Assembly (NCBI GenBank): GCA_003168375.1
Contig: PMSI01000001.1
Coordinates: 1,178,001-1,242,000 of the forward strand
Direction: 5' to 3'
DNA from: Vulcanimicrobiota bacterium
GTDB lineage: Bacteria > Vulcanimicrobiota > Vulcanimicrobiia > Vulcanimicrobiales > Vulcanimicrobiaceae
Length of the DNA stretch: 64,000 bases
Within the stretch, counting starts at the first letter, position 1. Each line of letters opens with the position of its first letter. Below are positions 56,018 through 63,773 of this stretch, in pieces. Position numbers and translations under genes: made by a program. The notes beneath the pieces were generated by a model, which saw only the letters and a list, made by a program, of their open reading frames with translations, had not been told where the DNA came from and made no database searches.

Positions 56018-56874
56018 CGCCGGCGCGGACCGTCGCGGCGCTCGCCGTCGCGTTCGCGTGCGCCGCGCAGTCGCCCGCCCCGAGCCCGCCGCCGCTGACG
56101 GGCGATCAGATCTTCACGCGCGTGAAGGCCGTCTTTCGCTCGTATCCGCGCCCACCGTACGTCGCCTACACGCTGGTCCGGCGCGATTCGCACAACGGTG
56201 CGCCTGATTTCGAGAACAGCTACACGCTCAAGCTCTGGTGCCGCACCGCCGATCGCTCTGCGCTCGCGCGCCGGGCGTGGCGCGGCAAGGCGTACGGCGA
56301 GCTGCAGAACATCACGGTGATGTTCGACCGCGAGGTCGACCCCGGACCGCCGACCGCCGACATGTTCGAGAAACGGCTGTTCGGCGCCGTCGCCGCCCGG
56401 CGCGACGAGCCGTCGCCCGCACCGCGCGACGAGGCGTCGCCCGTGCCGGGTGAGGAGGCATCACCGTTGCCGCTGATCGGCCGCGTCGGCGCGCTCGACG
56501 GCGACTACCGCGCGCGGCGCGTCGCGCGCGAGGGCGAGCTGCTGCACCTCTGGCTCGAACCGAAGAGCGACCGGGAGCGCAACCGGCTCGACGAGCTCTG
56601 GGTCGACGCGGCGTCGTACGACCTGCGCCGCGCGCTCGTGCGCGACCACCTCTATCTCGGGATGGGCGGAGCGGCGATCGACGACGAGTTCGACGTGCGC
56701 TTCACGCCCGGGCCCGGCGGCCTGCCGCTGATCGCGTCGATCCGCGGCCAGACGCGCTACGGCCAGTTCGAGACGGAGTACACGTTCAGCGACATCACCT
56801 TCCCCGAAGCGCTGCCGGAGTGGTACTTCGTGCCCAAGCAGTACGGCGTACACCGAGGCGAGGCCCCGGCGTAG
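56014..56874 (+). CDS. Secreted protein, paralogue of the gene at 6209
   Basis: 286 residues from ATG at 56014. Signal peptide ARTVAALAVAFACAAQS, followed by a proline-rich linker as in the 6209 protein. Shared landmarks: ENSYTLKLW, DPGPPTADMFE, a PSPAPRDE-type low-complexity insert before LPLIGRV, DRERNRLDELWV and FSDITFPEALPEWYFVP. I do not know the family. Two copies 50 kb apart in one window suggest a family expanded in this lineage. Coupled to the DUF192 gene and convergent with the ABC exporter (1 bp apart). Confidence 0.75.
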   Translation: MTPARTVAALAVAFACAAQSPAPSPPPLTGDQIFTRVKAVFRSYPRPPYVAYTLVRRDSHNGAPDFENSYTLKLWCRTADRSALARRAWRGKAYGELQNITVMFDREVDPGPPTADMFEKRLFGAVAARRDEPSPAPRDEASPVPGEEASPLPLIGRVGALDGDYRARRVAREGELLHLWLEPKSDRERNRLDELWVDAASYDLRRALVRDHLYLGMGGAAIDDEFDVRFTPGPGGLPLIASIRGQTRYGQFETEYTFSDITFPEALPEWYFVPKQYGVHRGEAPA

Positions 56875-56875
56875 T

Positions 56876-57562
56876 TCATTCGCAGCGGCCGTCGGCGACG
56901 GAGACGATCCGATCGACGAACGGAGCGATGCGCTCGTCGTGCGACGCGATCACCACCGCCGCACCGTTCGTGCGCGCCAAGCCGCACAGCAGCGCCGTCG
57001 CCTCGGCGCCGCTGCTGCTGTCGAGCGACGAGGTCGGTTCGTCCGCGAAGATGACGGCCGGGCGTTTGGCGAGCGCGCGCGCGATCCCGACGCGCTGCTG
57101 CTCGCCGCCCGAGAGCTCGCGCGGATACCGTTCGGCCTTCGCTCCGAGCCCGAGCGCATCGAGCGTTTCGAGCGCACGCCGGCGCGCGTCGCGCGGCGAG
57201 ACGCCGCCCGCGCGCAGCACCAGCTCGACGTTCTCCCGCGCGCGCAGCGCTGCGATCAGCTGGAAGCGCTGGAAGACGAACCCCACCTTTGCCAGTCGCA
57301 GACGCGCGCGAGCGCCGCGATCGAGCCCGCCGAGATCGGCCCCGGTCACCGTGACGGTGCCGCGCGCCGGGCTGAGCAGCCCGGCCAGCACCGAGAGCAG
57401 CGTCGTCTTTCCGGAGCCCGAGTGACCGCGCAAGAGCACGATCTCACCGGCCGCGACATCGAGCGAAGCGCCGCGCAGCACGTCGTCGGCTGCGACGCTG
57501 CCCGGATACCGGTAGTAGACCGCGTCCGCCGCGACGACCGGCGGGTGCGTCGTGTCAGGCAC
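56876..57562 (-). CDS. ABC transporter ATPase, LolD/MacB-type
   Basis: 228 residues. Walker A GHSGSGKTT near residue 46, Q-loop VFQRFQLI, signature LSGGEQQRVGIARAL near 150 and Walker B AVIFADEPTSSLDS. The sequence order and length fit the LolD/FtsE/MacB/DevA class, which drives permeases that expel lipoproteins, macrolides or glycolipids rather than importing solutes. Start overlaps the permease stop by 8 bp, so they form one transporter. Confidence 0.92.
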   Translation of the reverse strand: MPDTTHPPVVAADAVYYRYPGSVAADDVLRGASLDVAAGEIVLLRGHSGSGKTTLLSVLAGLLSPARGTVTVTGADLGGLDRGARARLRLAKVGFVFQRFQLIAALRARENVELVLRAGGVSPRDARRRALETLDALGLGAKAERYPRELSGGEQQRVGIARALAKRPAVIFADEPTSSLDSSSGAEATALLCGLARTNGAAVVIASHDERIAPFVDRIVSVADGRCE

Positions 57563-58739
57563 TAAACGCGAGCGCCGGGTCGACGCGCACCGCGCGCTGC
57601 ACGGCGAGGAACGCCGCCGCGACGCACGTGAACAGCGCGACCGCGAAGGCGAGCAATGCGCCCTGCGGCGTGATCTCGATGGGCGTGCCGCGACCCGCGG
57701 CGGCAGCGAACGCGATCGCGACGCCGATCGCGAGTCCCGGCAGGTATCCGAGCGCGGCGATCGTCACCGCTTGCAGCGCGATCGTCCCGTACAGCGAGCG
57801 GTCGGCGATGCCGAGTGCTTTGAGCGTACCGTACTCGCGCAGGTGCTCGTTCACCGACGCGTACAGGATCTGCGCGACGACGATCCCGCCGACGAACACG
57901 CCGAGCGACGCACCGAGCAAGAGCAGAAAGCCGATCTTGGTTCGCTCGACCCAGAACGTGCGCGTGATCGCGGCCATCTCGTCGCGAGGAAACGCGCGGG
58001 CGCCGGGCAGCGCGTGCTCGATCGAGGCGCGCACCGTGTCGACGGAACCCGGCGAGCGGACGCGCACCAGCACGTAGTTGATCGGGCTGCCGGAGCCGTG
58101 CTGGCCGTCCATGATCTCGTTGAGGCTGAGCGGCGTCCAAGCGACCGCGCTGTCGAGCGAGGTGTAGAGGAACGTCGGCGAGACGATCGGCTGGCTGGCC
58201 CGCGTGATCACGGCGACGCGCGCCGGCAAGCCGCGGATCGTGCCGCGCGCGCCGACGCCGGAGGCGTGCAGCGATGCGAGCTGCGCGGCGTCCGTGGCGA
58301 CGTCGCCGCGCCGCATCGCGGCAAGCGCCTCGGGCGAAGCGCCGAGCCGGAGCGTCGAGCCGGCCGGCTCGAAACCGATCACGCGAATGTAGTCCAGCGT
58401 TCCGTCGGCGCTCTGCCAGATCGCGGAGCGCAGCACGAGCGGTTCGGCGTGCTGCACGCCGTCGATCGCGCCGATCTTCGCGACCCACGAGTACGGGATC
58501 GGCAAGGTGATCTCGAGGTACGACATCGCGCGCGAGGCGACCCAGAGGTCCGCGTCGGAGTTGTCGACGAGCAGCGTCGTCGAGCGGACGAAACCAGAGT
58601 AGATCCCGGTTTGGACGAGCACCAGCGCGACGGCGAACGCGATCCCCGCCAGCGACGCGACCAGACGCGGCACGTCCTCGAGAACGTACCGCAGCGCGAG
58701 CGTCCGCACGTTGGGGCCGAGAGTTCGCGCGCCTCGCAC
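57555..58739 (-). CDS. ABC transporter permease, FtsX/MacB-like (DevC-type)
   Basis: 394 residues. One N-terminal helix (LVASLAGIAFAVALVLVQTGIYSGF), a 210-residue extracytoplasmic domain (MacB-PCD-like), then three C-terminal helices with the FtsX-domain motif SVNEHLREYGTLKALG near 300. The DevC-like start with a very short cytoplasmic N-terminus and TLLVDNSDADLWV fits the DevBCA exporters of glycolipids or peptides. No membrane-fusion protein (DevB) gene is adjacent. Forms an operon with the ATPase at 56876. Confidence 0.88.
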   Translation of the reverse strand: MRGARTLGPNVRTLALRYVLEDVPRLVASLAGIAFAVALVLVQTGIYSGFVRSTTLLVDNSDADLWVASRAMSYLEITLPIPYSWVAKIGAIDGVQHAEPLVLRSAIWQSADGTLDYIRVIGFEPAGSTLRLGASPEALAAMRRGDVATDAAQLASLHASGVGARGTIRGLPARVAVITRASQPIVSPTFLYTSLDSAVAWTPLSLNEIMDGQHGSGSPINYVLVRVRSPGSVDTVRASIEHALPGARAFPRDEMAAITRTFWVERTKIGFLLLLGASLGVFVGGIVVAQILYASVNEHLREYGTLKALGIADRSLYGTIALQAVTIAALGYLPGLAIGVAIAFAAAAGRGTPIEITPQGALLAFAVALFTCVAAAFLAVQRAVRVDPALAFSA

Positions 58740-58831
58740 GGCCCCCTTGGGGACCTTAGCGGGCCGCGGTCGGACCCCGCGACAGCCGCGCCTTGCAACG
58801 CGAGATGCGTCAGCCCGGGTTCTTCGATCAG

Positions 58832-59647
58832 GTGCCCGAGCTTCCTGAAGTCGAGACGATCGCGCGCGGTCTCGCCAACGCCCTGACCGGCAAGACCGTC
58901 GCTGCGGTGGCGGTGACGCTTCCCAAGGTCGTGATCGCCCCTGAGGGCGAGGCGTTCGCGCGGGCCCTCGCCGGCGAGACGATCGCGGCCGTCGGGCGGC
59001 GCGGGAAATACGTGGTCTTCGGGCTCGCCTCGGGCCGCCGGCTGGCGGTTCATCTGCGAATGACCGGGCGGCTCATCGTCCAGCCCCCGGGCTACCCGGA
59101 GCCCCTTCCGTACACTCATGTCATGCTGGCGTTCACCGACGGGACGCGGCTGAGTTTCGCCGACGTCCGGCAGTTCGGAAGGATGCGCTTGCTTGCGGCC
59201 GGCGACCCCTGGGACGCCGACGGGGGCGTCGAACCGCTTTCCGAGGGGTTTACCAGCGAAGCGTTTCTGAGTATGCTGGACGGGCGTCGCACGCCGATCA
59301 AGTCGTTTCTGCTCGACCAGAGCCGAATTGCCGGGATCGGGAACATCTATGCGTGCGAAGCCTTGTGGGAAGCGGGGATCCGGCCGAGCCGACCGTCCCA
59401 CAGGATCAGCCGGCCCGCAAGGCGCCGGCTGCACGGCGCGATCCGAAGCGTACTTCACCGCTCCATCGAGGCGCGGGGAACGTCCGTCGACGATTACGTC
59501 GATGCCGAGGGGCTGAAGGGCGGGTTCCAAAACCAACTCGCCGTCTATGGCCGCCTCGGCGAACCGTGTCCGCGATGCGGGAAACCCATCGTCCGCACGG
59601 TGATCGGACAGCGCGGGACCTGGTGGTGCCGTGGCTGCCAAAAGTAA
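58832..59647 (+). CDS. mutM: Formamidopyrimidine-DNA glycosylase
   Basis: 271 residues. Removes 8-oxoguanine and ring-opened purines, with AP lyase activity. The start is fixed by chemistry: the catalytic amine is the proline after the initiator, and GTG at 58832 gives PELPEVETI directly, whereas the upstream ATGs (58793, 58805) would bury that proline. Later features: catalytic Lys in GRRGKYVVF near 55-60, the helix-two-turn-helix QSRIAGIGNIYACEALW near 170 and the C-terminal zinc finger CPRCGKPIVRT...WWCRGCQK. The next gene starts 32 bp on. Confidence 0.95.
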   Translation: MPELPEVETIARGLANALTGKTVAAVAVTLPKVVIAPEGEAFARALAGETIAAVGRRGKYVVFGLASGRRLAVHLRMTGRLIVQPPGYPEPLPYTHVMLAFTDGTRLSFADVRQFGRMRLLAAGDPWDADGGVEPLSEGFTSEAFLSMLDGRRTPIKSFLLDQSRIAGIGNIYACEALWEAGIRPSRPSHRISRPARRRLHGAIRSVLHRSIEARGTSVDDYVDAEGLKGGFQNQLAVYGRLGEPCPRCGKPIVRTVIGQRGTWWCRGCQK

Positions 59648-59662
59648 GTAAAATATAGAGCG

Positions 59663-59682
59663 AAGGAAGTTACCGCACCATT
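59663..59682 (+). promoter_or_regulatory. Ribosome-binding site and ATT start codon of rpsA
   Basis: AAGGAAG (59663-59669) lies 10 nt before ATT (59680-59682). In this frame there is a stop (TAG, 59656-59658) just upstream, and between it and the first S1 domain no ATG, GTG or TTG occurs until ATG 59980, which would delete the domain. ATT is therefore the best start. Confidence 0.65.
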
Positions 59683-60879
59683 TCCACTACACTCGACCTC
59701 GAACCGCAGGACCCCCAGGCTCAAGCAGCCGCGCCGGCCCCCGCGGCACCCGAAGTCCACCACGAAGAAGAAGACCAGCTCGCACTCGAGCAGCGCCTGT
59801 ACGAAGAGAGCCTCAAGGTTCTCGACGAAGGCCAGGTCCTCACCGGCGTCATCGTCGCCAAATACCAGGACGAGCTGCTCGTCGACATCGGCGGCAAGTC
59901 CGAAGGGATTCTGCCGTTCCGCGAGCTCTCGCTTGCGATCGAGCCGAAGGAGCTGAAGGTCGGCGACACCCTGGAAGTCATGATCCACCGGATCGACGAC
60001 CAGGACGGTCAGCTGTACCTCTCCGAGCGCCGTGCCCGCGCGCTGAAGACCTGGGAAAAGGTCATCGAAGCGCACGACAACGACGAAGTGATCGAAGCCA
60101 CCGTGACGCAGGTCGTCAAGGGCGGTGTGCTCGTCGATCTCGGCATGCGCGGGTTCGTTCCGGCCTCGCAGATCCGTCGCCAGCCCGTCGGCAACCTCGA
60201 CGAACTGGTCGGCAAGAAGCTGCGGCTCAAGGTCATCGACCTCGACCACAAGCGCCACCGCGTCGTGCTCTCGCAGCGCCAAGTGCTCGAAGAAGAGCTC
60301 AACGCGAAGAAGCAGGAGCTGCTCGGCACGCTGCAAGTCGGTCAGATTCGCGAAGGCGTCGTCGTCCGGCTCGCCGAGTTCGGCGCGTTCGTCGACCTCG
60401 GCGGCATCGACGGGCTGATTCACAACAGCGAGCTGTCGTACGCGCGGATCAAGCATCCGTCCGAGGTCGTCAAGATCGGCGACACCGTCTCGGTCGAAGT
60501 GATGAAGTTCGATCCTGATGCGAAGAAGGTCTCGCTCTCGCTCAAGCACGCGCTGCCCGACCCGTGGGTCGAGCACGCGGACAAGCTGTGGGAGGGCAAC
60601 AAGCTCGTCGCGCAGGTCGTGAAGGTCACCCCGAACTACCTGCTGGTCGAGATCGTCCCGGGCGTCCTTGCGATGGTCCCGAAGGGCGAGTTCGACGCGA
60701 GCGTTCAGTACTCGCCGGGCCAGGAGGTCGAGGTCACGCTGCTGACCATCAACCACGGCACGCGGCGTATCACGGGCTCGATCCAGCACGTCGCCGACGT
60801 CGCTCCGGAAGAGTTCGAACAGATTCCGCTCGAGGACGGCTTCGGCCCGATCGGCACGGAACTGCAACAGACCGTCTGA
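59680..60879 (+). CDS. rpsA: 30S ribosomal protein S1, initiated at ATT
   Basis: 399 residues if translation starts at ATT 59680. S1 helps the ribosome bind and unfold mRNAs. An acidic/alanine-rich N-terminal stretch is followed by four S1 (OB-fold) domains, starting near residues 35 (LTGVIVAKYQDELLVDIGGKSEGILP), 120 (VIEATVTQVVKGGVLVDLGMRGFVPASQ), 205 (IREGVVVRLAEFGAFVDLGGIDGLIHNSE) and 305 (VAQVVKVTPNYLLVEIVPGVLAMVP). Starting at the first ATG (59980) would delete the first domain. Four-domain S1 proteins are typical outside Proteobacteria. Followed by two strong hairpins. Confidence 0.9.
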   Translation: MSTTLDLEPQDPQAQAAAPAPAAPEVHHEEEDQLALEQRLYEESLKVLDEGQVLTGVIVAKYQDELLVDIGGKSEGILPFRELSLAIEPKELKVGDTLEVMIHRIDDQDGQLYLSERRARALKTWEKVIEAHDNDEVIEATVTQVVKGGVLVDLGMRGFVPASQIRRQPVGNLDELVGKKLRLKVIDLDHKRHRVVLSQRQVLEEELNAKKQELLGTLQVGQIREGVVVRLAEFGAFVDLGGIDGLIHNSELSYARIKHPSEVVKIGDTVSVEVMKFDPDAKKVSLSLKHALPDPWVEHADKLWEGNKLVAQVVKVTPNYLLVEIVPGVLAMVPKGEFDASVQYSPGQEVEVTLLTINHGTRRITGSIQHVADVAPEEFEQIPLEDGFGPIGTELQQTV

Positions 60880-60887
60880 GTTCGATT

Positions 60888-60955
60888 CGCGGCCGAGGCC
60901 GCGTTCGATTCTGATGCACGGGGGAGGCGGAAACGCCTCCCCCGCGTTCTTTGTT
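60888..60955 (+). terminator. Tandem hairpins ending the rpsA transcript
   Basis: First hairpin 60888-60903 (CGCGGC-CGAG-GCCGCG). Second 60919-60944: an 11-bp perfect stem CGGGGGAGGCG with a GAAA tetraloop, followed by CGTTCTTTGTT (60945-60955). The second is a credible Rho-independent terminator and also blocks the convergent methyltransferase gene, which ends at 60959. Confidence 0.8.
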
Positions 60956-60958
60956 GGC

Positions 60959-61765
60959 CTATTTCGTTGCGTCGAACATGTTCGCGCGCATCGGTGCCTC
61001 GATCGGTCCGGGCCCGAAACGCTGCGCCAGCGCGCGCGTCGCAGCCTCAGTGACCTCCGTCAGACGACCGGCGTCGCGCGCCGCGATCTCCATACGCGCC
61101 GGCGAGCCCTGACAGAAGCCGATCGCGGGGTCGGCGGCCGACGGCGCGCGGCTCGGCAGCTCGACGATCTCGACGTCGACGCGCGAAAACCCCGCGTCGC
61201 GCAGCTCGGCTTCGGTCACCGCGGGGTTGCCGTGCCCGTGCGGCGTGCGCTCGATGAAGCTCGGCGGATCGTCCGGAAACGCGGCCGCGACCGTGTGCGC
61301 GATGATCCGCGGAATCTCGTTGTGATCCAGCGACGCCCATATGTTGAACAAGAACCGCCCGTCCGGCACGAGGACGCGATGCGCCTCGCGGAACGCGATG
61401 ACGCGATCGGGAAAGAACATCGCTCCGAATTGACAGACGACCAGGTCGAACGACGCGGCGTCGAACGGCAGCGCCATCGCGTTTGCCTCGGCCCAGGTGA
61501 CGTTCGGTGCGGCGAGCCGTTGCGCGGCGTGCGCGATCATCCCCGCATTCAGGTCGGTCGCGACGATCGTCGCGCCCGGGAGCGTCTGGTGCAGCGCACG
61601 GGTGACGATCCCCGTGCCGGCGGCGACCTCCAGGACACGTTTGGCCGGCGACGTTCGCACCCGCGCCGCGAGATCCGCGGCGTAGGGCGCGAACAGCATC
61701 GGCCCGAGGTGACGGTCGTACAGCGCGGGGATCGACCCGACGAACGCCGAGTCGGTTGCCGTCAC
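60959..61765 (-). CDS. SAM-dependent methyltransferase (class I, UbiE/COQ5-like)
   Basis: 268 residues from GTG at 61765. Methyltransf_11/UbiE-type Rossmann core: motif I VLEVAAGTGIVTRAL near residue 44, ATDLNAGMI (acidic end of strand 2), ANAMALPFDAASFDLVVCQFGAMFFPD and a later DAGFSRVDVE. Substrate cannot be told from the sequence; such proteins methylate small molecules, lipids or quinones. Coupled to the DUF1003 gene by a 4-bp overlap. Confidence 0.85.
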   Translation of the reverse strand: MTATDSAFVGSIPALYDRHLGPMLFAPYAADLAARVRTSPAKRVLEVAAGTGIVTRALHQTLPGATIVATDLNAGMIAHAAQRLAAPNVTWAEANAMALPFDAASFDLVVCQFGAMFFPDRVIAFREAHRVLVPDGRFLFNIWASLDHNEIPRIIAHTVAAAFPDDPPSFIERTPHGHGNPAVTEAELRDAGFSRVDVEIVELPSRAPSAADPAIGFCQGSPARMEIAARDAGRLTEVTEAATRALAQRFGPGPIEAPMRANMFDATK

Positions 61766-62238
61766 GGGCCGTCGTCTTGCGCGGCGAGCTGCGCGACGCT
61801 CGCTTTGAGGTCCTCGACGTTGGCTTCGGTCTTCGACGCGATCTGGATCAGGATGCGCTCCTGCAGCTCCTGGTGGAAGAGCAGCCTCGAGATCGAGTCG
61901 TGGTCGTGCTCGGCGCGGAGCTCGGCGTGCGCGGCCGACTGCCGCTGGCCCACCGCCAGGATGAAGATCAGGATCAGCTGGAGCACGTTCGAGCACGTCA
62001 GCAAGAACGCGAACGGGAACACGTCCCACTTCGAGATGATTCCGACCGGTATCCAGATCGCTTGGACCAGGATGGCGAGCCCGAGCGCGAGCGGCGCCCC
62101 GGTCCAGTCGGCGACGCGCTTACAAAAGCGCTCGACGGGGCTGAGGCTGTCCATGTGTTCCTGGTTGACGTCGTGGACCAGCGGGTGTTCGGTGACATCG
62201 GAAACCGGCGCGGCCGGGACGGCGGGCGCTGCATTCAT
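61762..62238 (-). CDS. DUF1003 family membrane protein
   Basis: 158 residues from ATG at 62238. Two adjacent membrane helices flanked by the conserved CKRVADWTGAPLALGLAILVQAIWI and DVFPFAFLLTCSNVLQLILIFILAVGQRQSA, then a C-terminal amphipathic/coiled-coil helix of about 50 residues. The family has no firm function, though some members are linked to cyclopropane or manganese stress. Divergent from coaE across 21 bp. Confidence 0.85.
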   Translation of the reverse strand: MNAAPAVPAAPVSDVTEHPLVHDVNQEHMDSLSPVERFCKRVADWTGAPLALGLAILVQAIWIPVGIISKWDVFPFAFLLTCSNVLQLILIFILAVGQRQSAAHAELRAEHDHDSISRLLFHQELQERILIQIASKTEANVEDLKASVAQLAAQDDGP

Positions 62239-62246
62239 GCCCCGAG

Positions 62247-62252
62247 TATACT
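62247..62252 (+). promoter_or_regulatory. Possible -10 element of coaE with leaderless start
   Basis: TATACT ends 7 nt before the coaE ATG (62260). No Shine-Dalgarno sequence precedes the ATG and there are only 21 bp between divergent genes. No convincing -35 is seen (62224-62229 is GGGCGC-like), so the call is tentative. Confidence 0.4.
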
Positions 62253-62259
62253 ACGGCCG

Positions 62260-62874
62260 ATGGCGAAGCTCAGGGTCGGGCTCACCGGCGGGATCGGCTC
62301 GGGCAAGAGCGCGGTGGCGGCCGCGTTCGCGAAGCGGGGCGCTACCGTGATCGACGCCGACGTCCTGGCCCGCGAGGTCGTCGCACCGCGGTCCGAGGGG
62401 CTAGGTGAGATCGCCGCGCTGTGGCCGCAGGCGATCCGCCCCGACGGCGCGCTCGACCGGCCGGCGATGGCGCGGATCGTCTTCAGCGACGAGGCGGCGC
62501 GCGCCCAGCTCAACGCGATCACCCATCCCCGCGTCCGCGCCCGGGCCGCCGCGCTCGAGGCTGCCGCCCCGGACGGGCTGATCGTGCACGTGATCCCGCT
62601 GCTGTTCGAAGGCGACGCCTGGCGCGGCTTCGAGAAGACCGTCCTGGTGATCGCGCCCGCCGAGGCGCGCATCGTCCGCGTGATCGCCCGCGACGCGACG
62701 GAGCGTGCGGCGGTCGAACGGCGGATGGCCGCCCAGATCGATCCGGAGCTGGCGCGCACGCGCGCCGACTTCGTCATCGAGAACGACGGTGATCTCGAAG
62801 CCCTGCGCGAAAGGACCATGCGCTGCTACGACGCGCTGCTGCGCGACCTCGAGGCCAAGGAGGATTCGGCGTGA
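62260..62874 (+). CDS. coaE: Dephospho-CoA kinase
   Basis: 204 residues from ATG at 62260. Last step of coenzyme A synthesis: phosphorylates the 3' hydroxyl of dephospho-CoA. P-loop GLTGGIGSGKSAVA near residue 7, DADVLAREVVAP near 33 (substrate site), HPRVRARAAALE around 88, DGLIVHVIPLLFEGDAW and the lid R-D-A-T-E-R-A near 147. The frame is open far upstream but lies antisense to DUF1003, and conservation begins at this ATG. Overlaps the next gene by 4 bp. Confidence 0.93.
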   Translation: MAKLRVGLTGGIGSGKSAVAAAFAKRGATVIDADVLAREVVAPRSEGLGEIAALWPQAIRPDGALDRPAMARIVFSDEAARAQLNAITHPRVRARAAALEAAAPDGLIVHVIPLLFEGDAWRGFEKTVLVIAPAEARIVRVIARDATERAAVERRMAAQIDPELARTRADFVIENDGDLEALRERTMRCYDALLRDLEAKEDSA

Positions 62875-63728
62875 CGACTGCCCCCGCTCCGAAACCGCTC
62901 GCGTTCGACGCGCTGCTCTCCCGGTCGTGGGCGCTCTTCAAGGGCAACTGGATCGTCGCGCTGCCGCCGTTCATCGCGGCGGCCGCCGCCATGGTCGTCC
63001 TGATCGTCCTCGTGATCGTCTGCGTCACCGCCGCGATCGCGCACGGCAACCCGGAGCATTGGTCCGGCGGGTTCATCGCCACGCTCGTCGGAGCGTACCT
63101 GCTCTTTATCGTCTTCGTGATCGTTGCCACCCTCTGGGCCAGCGTCGCGATGTACGGGATGGCGGACGCCGCGTGGGAGCGAGGCGTCGCGACGCTGGGC
63201 GACGGTATGGCCGCGTTCGGCGCGCGCGCCGGCGCGACGTTCGTGGCGAGCATCGGCTACTTCGGGCTGGCGATCTTGGCGCTGATCTTGCTCCTGCCGA
63301 CGCTCGGGCTCTCGGTCCTGGTGCTCCCGTTCGCGACGATGTACGCGCTGCCCGCGGTCGTGTCGGGCGGGCGCGGCGGCTTTGAAGCGATCGGCGAATC
63401 GTTCCATCTGGTGCGTGACTTCTTCGGACCCTCGGCGATCGTCTATCTCGTCCTGTACGCGATCGCGTACGGGATCAGCCTGCTGATGATCTGCGCGATC
63501 ATACCGCTGGAGTTCGCGACGATCCCGCTGAGTTCGGACACGACGTTCCGCATGCCGTCGATCCCGCTGCTCGGCTTCAGCGGCGCGCTGTACGTCGTGA
63601 CGGTCGTCGCCCTGATCGCATACAACGGCTTCCACACGATCGCGCTGGTCGGGATGTACCGCGATCTGATCGCGCAGCCGAGCCGCCGGGCGCTCCCGCC
63701 TGCCGGCGGAGCGATGCTCCAGCCCTAG
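62871..63728 (+). CDS. Polytopic membrane protein, DUF975/YciC-like
   Basis: 285 residues from GTG at 62871, coupled to coaE by a GTGA overlap. Five or six long hydrophobic helices: WIVALPPFIAAAAAMVVLIVLVIVCVTAAI near 30, a second hairpin near 70-100, a cluster 120-165 and a final pair near 205 and 245, with LSRSWALFKGNW at the start and GFEAIGESFHLVRDFFG before helix 5. This LFKGNW...ESFxLVR pattern recurs in DUF975/'glycerophosphoryl diester phosphodiesterase membrane domain' proteins. Role unknown. Confidence 0.65.
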   Translation: MTTAPAPKPLAFDALLSRSWALFKGNWIVALPPFIAAAAAMVVLIVLVIVCVTAAIAHGNPEHWSGGFIATLVGAYLLFIVFVIVATLWASVAMYGMADAAWERGVATLGDGMAAFGARAGATFVASIGYFGLAILALILLLPTLGLSVLVLPFATMYALPAVVSGGRGGFEAIGESFHLVRDFFGPSAIVYLVLYAIAYGISLLMICAIIPLEFATIPLSSDTTFRMPSIPLLGFSGALYVVTVVALIAYNGFHTIALVGMYRDLIAQPSRRALPPAGGAMLQP

Positions 63729-63773
63729 CCCGGGCAGCAACGGTCCCCGGGGGTAACGCAGAAGCCGAGCGGA

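Noticed and set aside
58793-58831. ATG starts of mutM at 58793 and 58805
   Set aside because: They would place residues before the catalytic proline, which must follow the initiator directly.
59980-60879. rpsA starting at the first ATG (300 residues)
   Set aside because: It would delete the first S1 domain, which is clearly encoded in frame upstream.
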